A stretch of DNA of 6,274 bases from an uncultured Prevotella sp. (GCA_934230115.1 CAKQEI010000094.1:1-6274), one strand, 5' to 3'. Positions 1-6,274 are shown, numbered from the stretch's first letter. Notes: a model not told the origin generated them from the sequence alone. Numbers and translations are program-made.

Positions 1-10
1 TATGCTGTTG

Positions 11-73
11 CCGAGGCTCTAATCCCTCGGAGTTTGTTTGTGGCAATCCTCGTGCCACGTCAGAGACCTCCGA
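11..73. other. Structured non-coding stretch with competing hairpins downstream of VR2
   Basis: CCGAGG (11-16) can pair with CCTCGG (25-30) around an 8-nt loop, and GTGGCA (40-45) with TGCCAC (53-58) around a 7-nt loop. TCGGAG (27-32) can instead pair with CTCCGA (68-73), enclosing the second hairpin and breaking the first. No T run follows on the minus strand, so it is not a standard terminator, and no gene is seen in 1-79. It could be part of the DGR RNA or of a homing signal, or be incidental. Confidence 0.35.
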
Positions 74-79
74 TTAAAC

Positions 80-235
80 TTAACCAAAGAATTTCAGCCG
101 CCCACCGTAGTTCGTGTACGAGTACGAAGAAGCGTTGTACGCGTACGCAAAGGCGAGACCGCTGAACGCAAACGAGCTGTAGCCAGACCGCAGAACACAG
201 CGGCGCGTGGGATTTTCTGCCTTTTGCTCCTTTGC
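80..235 (-). pseudogene. Start-less open frame encoding the VR2 C-type-lectin tail, probable gene remnant
   Basis: Directly after the antitoxin stop codon (236-238), and in the same reading frame, 51 codons stay open to a TAA at 80-82. The product contains RRCVLRSGY near its middle and ends GGRLKFFG, matching the C-terminal end of the giant adhesin. The frame contains no ATG, GTG or TTG, so it is not an independent gene by normal rules. An AAAGGAG stretch just after the antitoxin stop resembles a ribosome binding site but leads to no start. The upstream residues (AKEQKAENPTRR) do not match the GLWFPGSRG that precedes VR1, and neither other frame restores that match, so a simple frameshift does not explain it. 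Most likely this is the 3' end of a second target gene whose body was lost. Expression as a readthrough tail of the antitoxin is possible but unsupported. Confidence 0.6.
95..204 (-). repeat. Second DGR variable region VR2, orphan
   Basis: This is the partner of VR1, of equal length with no indels. Its ten variable codons (lowest bases 176, 170, 164, 149, 143, 137, 122, 116, 110, 107) encode Ser, Phe, Phe, Phe, Tyr, Tyr, Tyr, Tyr, Asn and Tyr. It is not the template repeat: in DGRs the template carries adenine where the variable copy differs, but here many differing sites carry T, for example TTT opposite GGT in VR1. Both copies therefore derive from a third sequence. The sequence outside 95-204 does not match the flanks of VR1, apart from a weak resemblance of the encoded end (LKFFG here, LAFRG or GKFVIVG there). 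So VR2 belonged to a different or now missing target gene, or is a transplanted copy. Confidence 0.9.
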
Positions 236-538
236 TTACATAATCGGACGCACTATGTCCACTTTCAGACCAAGCGCATCAATGATGCGGAAGAACATGC
301 CGACACCCGGCTCTATCACGCCTTTCTCTATGCGTGAGATATAGGTCTTGTCTGTTCCCACTTTCTTGGCAAGGTCTGATTGCGTCATGTGCTCTTGCTT
401 TCTTGCGTCAAGGATTATCTGACCTACACAATAGTTGGTTGCCTCCTTTCTGAACGCTTCTCTTTCCGCAGTTCCTACTGCGCCATACTTGGCATCAAGA
501 ATGGCATCGAAACTGCTAATGTCATTTCTTTGCTGCAT
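236..538 (-). CDS. HigA-like XRE-family antitoxin
   Basis: The 100-residue protein has an N-terminal segment (about 1-38), likely for toxin contact, and an XRE/Cro-type helix-turn-helix at about 40-92. The recognition part reads TQSDLAKKVGTDKTYISRIE (52-71), followed by KG, close to the family pattern. It should neutralise the toxin encoded just upstream and repress the shared promoter. I chose the ATG at 538 because AAAGGA lies 5 nt before it. An in-frame TTG at 559 would add seven residues but is not preceded by a better site. The start lies inside the toxin gene, which suggests translational coupling. After the stop codon (236-238) the same frame continues open into VR2, an arrangement whose meaning is unclear. 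Confidence 0.87.
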   Translation of the reverse strand: MQQRNDISSFDAILDAKYGAVGTAEREAFRKEATNYCVGQIILDARKQEHMTQSDLAKKVGTDKTYISRIEKGVIEPGVGMFFRIIDALGLKVDIVRPIM

Positions 539-857
539 AATATTCCTTTTTAAGTTCAAGTGCTTTCTCTATCTCCTTTGAGGGTGTCTTTTGGGTTTTC
601 TTCTGAAAGCCATTGAACAGCATCACGATGTTGCCCTCATCAAAGATGAAGAATGCACGGTATATATTCCCATTGTAACTGGCTCTAATCTCATAGAGTC
701 CGTCCTTGATGAACTTCACAAATTTCTCACTCACTCTCTCCTGCATCTTCAGCACATCAAGCACATAGTCTATCTTCTTCTGTGCGCCCATTTCCAAAGA
801 GCGGTAGAACGTGAGGAAGTAGTCTTTGTAAAGTAATATCTTCCTCTCTGAATTCAT
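522..857 (-). CDS. HigB/RelE-superfamily toxin (phage Gp49-like family)
   Basis: The 111-residue protein has the length and layout of HigB-like toxins of the Gp49-like family: a helical N-terminal half (YKDYFLTFYRSLEMGAQKKI) followed by the beta-rich core GLYEIRASYNGNIYRAFF and then VMLFNGFQKKTQKTP with a C-terminal helix. Family members are usually ribosome-dependent mRNA endonucleases. Basic residues that could act in RNA binding or cleavage are Arg58, Arg67, Lys86, Lys87 and Lys90; this assignment is by analogy. The ATG at 857 lies only 4 nt after a Bacteroidetes -7 box and has no Shine-Dalgarno sequence, so the message may be leaderless; the next Met (residue 23) would cut into the fold. 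The gene overlaps the antitoxin gene by 17 nt, the toxin-first order typical of higBA. Base composition is AT-richer than the giant gene, which suggests separate acquisition. Confidence 0.85.
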   Translation of the reverse strand: MNSERKILLYKDYFLTFYRSLEMGAQKKIDYVLDVLKMQERVSEKFVKFIKDGLYEIRASYNGNIYRAFFIFDEGNIVMLFNGFQKKTQKTPSKEIEKALELKKEYYAAKK

Positions 858-861
858 GCTG

Positions 862-895
862 CAAAGGTAATACTTAAAGTTGATATATCCTACAA
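862..895 (-). promoter_or_regulatory. Bacteroidetes-type promoter of the toxin-antitoxin operon
   Basis: On the minus strand, TACCTTTG (862-869) matches the Bacteroidetes -7 consensus TAnnTTTG exactly. A TTG at 893-895 lies 23 nt upstream and could serve as the -33 element, though the spacing is slightly long. The -7 box ends 4 nt before the toxin ATG, which places the transcription start at or very near the start codon. Confidence 0.65.
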
Positions 896-899
896 CTTT
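876..899. promoter_or_regulatory. Candidate operator: perfect 7-bp inverted repeat
   Basis: AAAGTTG (876-882) and CAACTTT (893-899) form a perfect inverted repeat around a 10-nt AT-rich spacer. The site lies between the -7 and -33 elements and covers the latter. Position and symmetry suit autorepression by the dimeric HigA-like antitoxin or the toxin-antitoxin complex. Binding is inferred from the family, not shown. Confidence 0.5.
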
Positions 900-922
900 T
901 GCAATTATTTTGCATCGCTCAT

Positions 923-942
923 AAAAAACTCGCTTACGCGAG
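923..942 (-). terminator. Intrinsic terminator after the giant adhesin gene
   Basis: On the minus strand, CTCGC and GCGAG form a 5-bp stem closed by a GTAA (GNRA-type) tetraloop and followed directly by six T. It lies about 75 nt past the adhesin stop codon and separates that transcript from the toxin-antitoxin operon. Confidence 0.75.
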
Positions 943-951
943 AAAGCAGGG

Positions 952-986
952 AGAGGGAGCAGCCTCCTATCGTCGGCTCTCCCTCT
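952..986. other. Long hairpin between VR1 and the terminator
   Basis: Bases 952-959 pair with 979-986 and 961-964 pair with 975-978, giving a 12-bp stem with one bulged base (960) and a 10-nt loop. On the plus strand a T6 run at 992-997 follows after a 5-nt gap, so it could also terminate opposing transcription. Some DGRs have a hairpin or cruciform downstream of the variable region that aids retrohoming. This one begins 64 nt past VR1, farther than in the Bordetella phage case, so that role is speculative. Confidence 0.5.
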
Positions 987-1016
987 GACGCTTTTTTCGT
1001 GGCTACGCTTGCCGCT

Positions 1017-4000
1017 TTATCCGACTATTACGAATTTGCCGCGGAAGGCCAGCCGCCCACCGCAGTACGTGTTCGAGTCCGAAGAAGCGTTGGCCGCGCC
1101 CGCACAGGCGAGACCGCTGTACGCACCCGAGTAGTAGCCAGACCGCAGAACACAGCGGCCTCTGCTGCCCGGAAACCACAAACCTGCCGCATAGTGTGTG
1201 GTGTACTTGCTTGTGTCTGTCTGATGCACCTTGCTTGGCAAGATGTCGCACTTCGCTCCATGCACCACTCTCACAACGCAGTTGCCGTTAGAGTTCACAC
1301 TCTGCACCACACGCTCGGTTTTCTTCACCGGGTCATAGATGTGGAATTTGTAGTCTATGGGGTCATCGTTGGTCTCCACACAGCGGTTCTTGTAGAATGC
1401 CTCGTAGCTCCGCACGTTTCCTGCTATGTAGTCCATCCATTCCGAGTCGCAGCCCACATAGTGTTTGAGTCCCATAATGGAGTTCATTGCGTTGCCCACA
1501 TACGAGGTGTCGGCCATACCTATGTTGTCGAGGCTGTTCAGCGTGACATCGTGTGCGCCATTGCCAACAACAGACTGCTCGTTGGTCGTGCCGTGGGTCG
1601 CCCACCACAGGTTGCTGATTTCCTTGTGCTGCTCGTAGTCTTGGAGCTGGTAGCCCTCTCCGCGCATGTGCGCACTGTTTTGGAAGTCCTTTGCCGTGTA
1701 GTGTATCGTCCCGGTCGGTGTCTCTGTCGGGTTGCCATCCGTGTCGTATGCCCACTCTGCCGAGGTCTGCGAAGTGCCGTCTCCCTTGCGTGAGCGCACC
1801 GCGCCCGATATGCTCCTCGGTCGTTTCAGTCCGTCTATGGTGATGGGATATGTTCCCAAGAGGCTGTCGTTCTCGCCAACGGTGTGCTCCGTCCATTCGG
1901 GTTCTATGGCCTCTATATGCTCGCTGTCAACGGCAAGACACAGGCAGTCCTCTATGTCGCGGTACGAGGTGAAGTACATCCACTTCGCTCCGCCCGGCAC
2001 ATCGCAGAACACGTAGTTGCCTATCGAGAAGTCGAAGTAGGTGTGGCTCACCATCATGTTGAACTTGCCTACTATCTGTCCGTTCGCGTCCGTGAACACG
2101 GCTCCGAGCCTTGCATGGTTCAGTCCCGGCCATCTCACCTGCTTCATGCCCTCCACGTCCATGCGGTAGGCGTTCACATTGGCAGCGGTGGTGATGATGT
2201 TCTCGTCTATTACCGTGCCTACCTCTGCCTCGTCAGCATACACGCCTGTGTTCTCCGCATAGAGCAGTGCCGATAGCATGGCCTCGCGCTTGTTGTTCAC
2301 GGTGGATAGCGGCTCGTTCTCCGTGGTCGAATAGACGATGTACTTCTGTTGGTTCTTGTAGTCGTTCACGCCCTTGTACCAGTGGTGGGGCAGATGGTGG
2401 AAGATGTCAAAGCCCTCTCCTGCGCTGTCGCCCACATCGAAACTCTCGCCTGTGGCAAGATAGTTGAAGTCGGTGTCGCTCAGCTGCACGCCCTCCATCT
2501 GTTTGAGTTTGGAGTTGTAGGTACACTTGTAGGCGTGGGTCTCCTGCAATATCTTCAGCGTGTGTCCGCTCGCCACAAAGGTCTTTTCATAGTCCGAGCC
2601 TGTCTTGTTCTCGGGGTTGCTGTACCGCTCGCAGAAGTCTCCGCTCACGATGTCGTCTATCTTCACCACCGAGAACTGCGAGTTGATGACGGTCAGTTTC
2701 GGGAAGTATTTCTGCAATGCCTCCACCTCGCTGTCCTCAACGAGTTCTGTCAGTATCCATCGGCCGATGATGCCGCTGCACTGCCCGGTCTCGTCATAGG
2801 TGCTGCCGTTAGCGTCTATGCCCACGGCTCCGCTCTGCATGATGCCGCGCAGCATCTCCACGCTGGCGGTGGCGTTCACGCCCGGTATGCGCACGCTCTT
2901 CAGCTGTCCTGCCGTGGTTATCTGCCGCAGCAGGGTCATGGTGTCGATGTGCGGACACTCGTCAAGGAACATCTTCTTCACGTTCGTCATTCCTGCTATG
3001 GTCAGTCCGCCGGGATAGGTCAGCTTGGGCAGGTTCTTGAAGTAGAGCGTGGTCATGGTGGCTGGCAGTTCAAGGGTCTCTATCGGGGCTGTCTCGGCAA
3101 GGTCGATGCTCGATAGTTGCGAACCGCTCGCCAACACTTCTTTCAGTCTCGGGCAGTACGAGGCGATGATGCTTGTTACTTTGGTGTTGCGTGCGTCTAT
3201 GCGTCTGAGGAAACTCTTGTTGCCCATGTTGAGCTGCGTGATTGCTCCGCTTTCCTCGGCTGGCGTGTAGTCCGCTCCGCCAAGTATCAGTTCTTGCAGC
3301 ATCGTGCAGTTCGAGATGTCCCAACCCTCGGCTTTCGGGGTGCAGCCGCTGATGTCAAGACTGGCAAGGCGTGTCGCTCCGAACACGTAGAGCATCGTTC
3401 CTGCGCCTGTGGCGGTCATGCCGCTCTTCAGCGTGTAGCTTTCTCCTGCTTTCAGATAGCAGCTGTCCACACAAGCGTCCGCACGGTCCACGCCTAATCC
3501 GAAGAAGCCGTCCTGCGCTGCCGTTATCTTGATGCTGATGTCCGTACCCACGGCACGCATCTTGAACGGATTGGTGTACAGCTCGCCCACTTGGTAGTAG
3601 CCATCACGGTAGGCAAAGCGTTTCTCAAACGTGATGGGCAAGTCCTCATACCGCAGTCCGTGTACGGCATAGTAGTAGTTTGCACCTGCTTTGGAGTTCT
3701 CGATGTACTTGCGCTCTCCGTCAAACGAGCTGGTTATCTTCGCCCACTTCGCTATGCGGTCGGTGATCCAGAGTTTCTTGCAGCCGTCTGCGGAGAATAT
3801 CTTGATGCCGTCTGCCTCCGCGCTGCGCATGTCGCCCACTATGTCGTGCAGCGTGATGGTGGTCTTGCCCTCATCTTCAAGCCAGAACTTGTCGGCTGCG
3901 TAGCCTTGCTGGAACATCACGGAGTTCCACCCTTGGTAGTAGTGCTTGGGGTCGGTCACGCTGTCCAAGTCCCAAGGTACGGTGATGCCGCAGTCGTTGT

Positions 4001-6274
4001 CGGCAAGCCAGCAGCAGTCTCCGTCATACCAGTGGTTGAAGTAGGCGCGTGTCAGTCCGTTGGTGTCGAGGTAGAACGAAATCATCATGTTCTTTGACCG
4101 CTGGTCAACGGCAAGCACATAGTCCGTGCCCACGATGTAGCACCCAGTGGAGCGCACGTTGGCATACAGATAGAGTTCCTCGCAGAATTTCTTCAGTCGG
4201 TTCTCCTTTGTTCCTGCCACGCTCTTGCCGTGCAGGGTGATGTTTCCGTCTGCCTCGGTACGGTCTTGCGAGCACTCCTGCGTCCACAGCAGCCATTTAT
4301 ATAAGTTGTACGGCACTTTCTTTCCCTTGGCGTAGAGGTCGTTCAAGTCGTCATCGTCGGGGTATCGGCTCTCGTAGTAGCTGAGCCACACGGGTTCGCC
4401 TGTCGATTGGTCTATGCGCATGAGGTCGTCTATGCCGTTCACGCCTTGCAGCCAGCAGAGGGAGTCGTACTTCAAGTATTCGTAGCACTCCACAGGGTTC
4501 AGCACCCTGCCTGTCACGCCCCATTTCTTGGTGCTTGTGTCATACTGCATCTTGCCTGTGGTGTCTTTCCACTTGCCTCCGCTGTATTTCACATACTTGT
4601 AGTCGTTCGTCAGGTACACCGTTCCCCAGTCGTAGTTATTCACATCGTCTGCCAACACCTCGGCAAGGCTCTTGTCCACCTCGGTCGGGTCGGCTGTGGC
4701 GGTGGTTTCCACCATGCTGCCTGTACCGTCATTTTCAAGGAAGATGTGCTTCTCTCCGCAGTACTCGCTCAGCATGTAGATGTTCGATGCTATTAGCGCG
4801 TCACTGTTGGCCAAGGTCTGCACCTTGAAGATGTTGAGGTCTTGGTCTTTCTCGGCCACGAGTTCCACGAAGTCTCCGTAGTTCAAGCAGTCGCTGTTGT
4901 AGCCGCTCACTTTCTCGAAACCGAAGAACGAGGGGTTGCCCTTATCCACGTTGAAGTTGGCCTTGGCATGGAAGTAGGCGTAGGTCTCGTTGGTCGCGTC
5001 CACGCTCTGCTGGTCGGTGCGGAATAGGGCGCACGTCACGCTGTCGATGCTGGTGTTCATCGTGTCGCCTCCGTTGTAGGCGTTCTGCGCAGGGGTCATG
5101 TAGTCTGCTCCCATGGCTCGCTGGGTCTTGTTCATCAGCTCCATGGTCGCTCCGTTGTTCGCGCCTGTCGAGTCGGAATAGTCCACCTTGATGGTGATGG
5201 TCTTCACCCACAATCCTCCGTCTATCACCTGTATCTGGCTCTTCGCAGCCATCTTCTTGGCCTTTTGGAACTTGGCCAGTGCCACTGGGTCGTTCTTGAA
5301 GTCCTCCTCGGTGTGGAGCATCTCTATCTTGCAGCCCTTGAACTTGCCTTTCTTGTTCTTGATGGGGCGCAGCGATGAGGTCGTACCTTGGTTCGTGGTC
5401 GGCACGTTGTACACGATGCAATCCTGCCACGGCCTGTCGGGGAAACGGATTACCCAGTCAAAGTATGCCTTGGTCTTCTTGTCTCCGTCCAGCTTGTCAA
5501 GGTAGCCGGGGTAGCTTTGCTCGATGTCGGGCGTGTCGGCATTTTTCAGCAGGGTCACGCAACACAGCCCTGCGTTCATGCATGCTTGCAGGGTTGGCCT
5601 GTCCTTGGTCGTTCCCTCTGCGGTCTGCGAGGCCATCACTTGGTTCTTCTCATACTCGGCAAGCATGGCTGCGGTGTCTTTCTGTCCCACCAAGTAGTTG
5701 TTGAATGCCTGTCGGTAGTTGTAGTAGGTCGCCCAACCTATGGCGCGGTACAGGTAAAGGTCGGCTTTCGTGCCGTCAAACATTATCTGCATGTCGTTGT
5801 GGGCGAACTTCCCTGCATTGTAGTAGGTGGCTGCGGCCTCGTCTCCGTTCATGTATATCTTGATTGAGCCTATGCCGCTGTATGGGGCTATGCTGGTCGG
5901 CTCTATCACAATGTCGAAACGTGTCTCCTTGTCGGTGGCGTACAGGGCTACGGCTGTCTGTTGTGCGCCCAAGTCGTCGGGGTTGGCTGCGGTCGCTCCG
6001 TCACAGGTGAACACGAGTTTCTCGCCTGTCAAGTAGAAGCCGAGCTGGTTGTCGCCCAGGCAGTCTATGATGCGTGCCGTTCGGTCTTCCACGTTCTTCA
6101 CCTTTACCGTGAAACTCAGTGCCATGCCGTTCTGCTCGATGCTGGTGTTGGCGAATGGCTTGAACGAGCACACGGCTTTCATGTCCTCGGCTATGCGGAG
6201 TGCCATGCGTCCCTTGTCGTTCTCCGTGCCGTAGGTGGGTGTGCCGTAGGTGTCCTTGACAAATCCGTTGCTCG
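1017..6274 (-). CDS. Giant DGR-diversified adhesin, probable phage tail-fibre-like protein (5' end off window)
   Basis: The frame stays open to the window edge, so the true start lies beyond 6274; the Met codon at 6206 is internal. 1751 residues are visible, numbered here from 6272. Residues 1-195 look like a LamG/concanavalin-like beta sandwich (IKIYMNGDE near 137, ADLYLYRAIG near 167). About 196-950 is Trp/Tyr/Asp-rich and unrecognised, including YDGDCCWLADNDCG at 749-762. About 969-1131 is a leucine-rich-repeat stretch with units such as LASLDISGC and LQELILGG. The C-terminal part carries LWWATHGT near 1555, GLWFPGSRGRC from 1697 and a GGRLAFRG end, the pattern of formylglycine-generating-enzyme/C-type-lectin folds used as DGR targets. 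VR1 covers about residues 1705-1741, and the protein ends VIVG. No signal peptide can be judged. The likely role is receptor or ligand binding with a retroelement-varied surface. Phage tail location is inferred from size and architecture; a cell-surface adhesin is the alternative. A terminator follows at 923-942. Confidence 0.88.
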   Translation of the reverse strand, partial: SNGFVKDTYGTPTYGTENDKGRMALRIAEDMKAVCSFKPFANTSIEQNGMALSFTVKVKNVEDRTARIIDCLGDNQLGFYLTGEKLVFTCDGATAANPDDLGAQQTAVALYATDKETRFDIVIEPTSIAPYSGIGSIKIYMNGDEAAATYYNAGKFAHNDMQIMFDGTKADLYLYRAIGWATYYNYRQAFNNYLVGQKDTAAMLAEYEKNQVMASQTAEGTTKDRPTLQACMNAGLCCVTLLKNADTPDIEQSYPGYLDKLDGDKKTKAYFDWVIRFPDRPWQDCIVYNVPTTNQGTTSSLRPIKNKKGKFKGCKIEMLHTEEDFKNDPVALAKFQKAKKMAAKSQIQVIDGGLWVKTITIKVDYSDSTGANNGATMELMNKTQRAMGADYMTPAQNAYNGGDTMNTSIDSVTCALFRTDQQSVDATNETYAYFHAKANFNVDKGNPSFFGFEKVSGYNSDCLNYGDFVELVAEKDQDLNIFKVQTLANSDALIASNIYMLSEYCGEKHIFLENDGTGSMVETTATADPTEVDKSLAEVLADDVNNYDWGTVYLTNDYKYVKYSGGKWKDTTGKMQYDTSTKKWGVTGRVLNPVECYEYLKYDSLCWLQGVNGIDDLMRIDQSTGEPVWLSYYESRYPDDDDLNDLYAKGKKVPYNLYKWLLWTQECSQDRTEADGNITLHGKSVAGTKENRLKKFCEELYLYANVRSTGCYIVGTDYVLAVDQRSKNMMISFYLDTNGLTRAYFNHWYDGDCCWLADNDCGITVPWDLDSVTDPKHYYQGWNSVMFQQGYAADKFWLEDEGKTTITLHDIVGDMRSAEADGIKIFSADGCKKLWITDRIAKWAKITSSFDGERKYIENSKAGANYYYAVHGLRYEDLPITFEKRFAYRDGYYQVGELYTNPFKMRAVGTDISIKITAAQDGFFGLGVDRADACVDSCYLKAGESYTLKSGMTATGAGTMLYVFGATRLASLDISGCTPKAEGWDISNCTMLQELILGGADYTPAEESGAITQLNMGNKSFLRRIDARNTKVTSIIASYCPRLKEVLASGSQLSSIDLAETAPIETLELPATMTTLYFKNLPKLTYPGGLTIAGMTNVKKMFLDECPHIDTMTLLRQITTAGQLKSVRIPGVNATASVEMLRGIMQSGAVGIDANGSTYDETGQCSGIIGRWILTELVEDSEVEALQKYFPKLTVINSQFSVVKIDDIVSGDFCERYSNPENKTGSDYEKTFVASGHTLKILQETHAYKCTYNSKLKQMEGVQLSDTDFNYLATGESFDVGDSAGEGFDIFHHLPHHWYKGVNDYKNQQKYIVYSTTENEPLSTVNNKREAMLSALLYAENTGVYADEAEVGTVIDENIITTAANVNAYRMDVEGMKQVRWPGLNHARLGAVFTDANGQIVGKFNMMVSHTYFDFSIGNYVFCDVPGGAKWMYFTSYRDIEDCLCLAVDSEHIEAIEPEWTEHTVGENDSLLGTYPITIDGLKRPRSISGAVRSRKGDGTSQTSAEWAYDTDGNPTETPTGTIHYTAKDFQNSAHMRGEGYQLQDYEQHKEISNLWWATHGTTNEQSVVGNGAHDVTLNSLDNIGMADTSYVGNAMNSIMGLKHYVGCDSEWMDYIAGNVRSYEAFYKNRCVETNDDPIDYKFHIYDPVKKTERVVQSVNSNGNCVVRVVHGAKCDILPSKVHQTDTSKYTTHYAAGLWFPGSRGRCVLRSGYYSGAYSGLACAGAANASSDSNTYCGGRLAFRGKFVIVG
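1050..1159 (-). repeat. DGR variable region VR1, at the 3' end of the giant adhesin gene
   Basis: This 110-bp segment aligns without gaps to 95-204 with 96 identities. The 14 differences lie in ten codons whose lowest bases are 1131, 1125, 1119, 1104, 1098, 1092, 1077, 1071, 1065 and 1062, always in codon positions 1 and 2. In order they encode Tyr, Gly, Tyr, Cys, Gly, Ala, Asp, Asn, Tyr and Cys here (residues 1714-1737). The third base is C in eight codons and T in two, in both copies. This fits independent adenine mutagenesis of template AAC and AAT codons, which cannot give stop codons. Identity ends abruptly at both edges, as expected when only the template-copied stretch is shared. The location at the very end of a C-type-lectin-like protein is the classical DGR target position. 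Confidence 0.93.

Noticed and set aside
11..58. A tRNA or an ordinary terminator at the left edge
   Set aside because: The stems do not form a cloverleaf and no T run follows them on the minus strand.
95..204. The left copy being the DGR template repeat
   Set aside because: The template must have adenine on the coding strand wherever the variable copy differs. Here most differing positions are T, and one is G opposite A, so it is a second variable region.
38..337. Plus-strand open frame across VR2 and the antitoxin end
   Set aside because: The arginine/valine-rich product is the mirror of the VR2 codons and of the antitoxin gene; there is no ribosome site or family resemblance.
539..559. 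TTG at 559 as the antitoxin start
   Set aside because: The ATG at 538 has AAAGGA at good spacing and gives the usual family length; the seven extra residues lie over toxin-coding sequence.
95..1159. The two 110-bp copies as an insertion sequence, attachment-site pair or CRISPR-type repeats
   Set aside because: They are direct copies with codon-phased differences and no terminal inverted repeats, target duplication or regular spacing; DGR mutagenesis explains every difference.
999..1793. Long plus-strand open frame opposite the end of the adhesin gene
   Set aside because: It is antisense to a clearly coding frame with recognisable protein motifs. Its product is Val/His/Arg-rich without a known pattern, as expected from a mirror frame in GC-rich coding DNA; the other plus-strand frames over 1017-6274 are the same.
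6204..6206. ATG at 6206 as the start of the giant gene
   Set aside because: The frame is open to the window edge, there is no ribosome binding site before it, and the upstream residues continue in the same style.

Overview
The window looks like part of a Bacteroidales phage or prophage, or another mobile segment of a Bacteroidales genome. This rests on three things: a promoter of the Bacteroidetes type (TAnnTTTG box) before the toxin gene, a very large tail-fibre-like adhesin, and the clear footprint of a diversity-generating retroelement (DGR). All genes lie on the minus strand, so transcription runs from high to low coordinates. The host assignment is inference.

Layout in the direction of transcription. 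(1) 6274-1017: a giant gene, open at the window edge, with 1751 visible residues. It has an N-terminal LamG/concanavalin-like domain, a long unrecognised middle, a leucine-rich-repeat stretch, and a C-terminal formylglycine-generating-enzyme/C-type-lectin-like end. A DGR variable region (VR1, 1050-1159) occupies its last residues. (2) 1016-858: a non-coding gap with a 12-bp hairpin, an intrinsic terminator, and the promoter and likely operator of the next operon. (3) 857-236: a HigBA-like toxin-antitoxin pair with overlapping genes, toxin first, visibly AT-richer than the giant gene. (4) 235-1: no complete gene. It holds a second 110-bp variable region (VR2, 95-204) in an open frame with no start codon, then a potentially structured non-coding stretch.

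The main result is the VR1/VR2 comparison. The two 110-bp copies align without gaps and differ at 14 positions. All 14 fall in the first two bases of ten codons that end in C or T. Every pair is explained if both copies derive from a third sequence carrying AAC or AAT at those codons. That is the signature of adenine-specific DGR mutagenesis. Neither copy can be the template, because neither has adenines where the other varies. A template repeat and a reverse transcriptase acting on both are therefore predicted outside the window, most simply below position 1 on the minus strand.

Putative roles: the giant protein would present a diversified binding surface, most likely for receptor recognition by a phage tail. 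The toxin-antitoxin pair looks like a stability or defence cargo module sitting between the two diversified sites. VR2 is either the relic of a second variable protein or an unusual orphan target.
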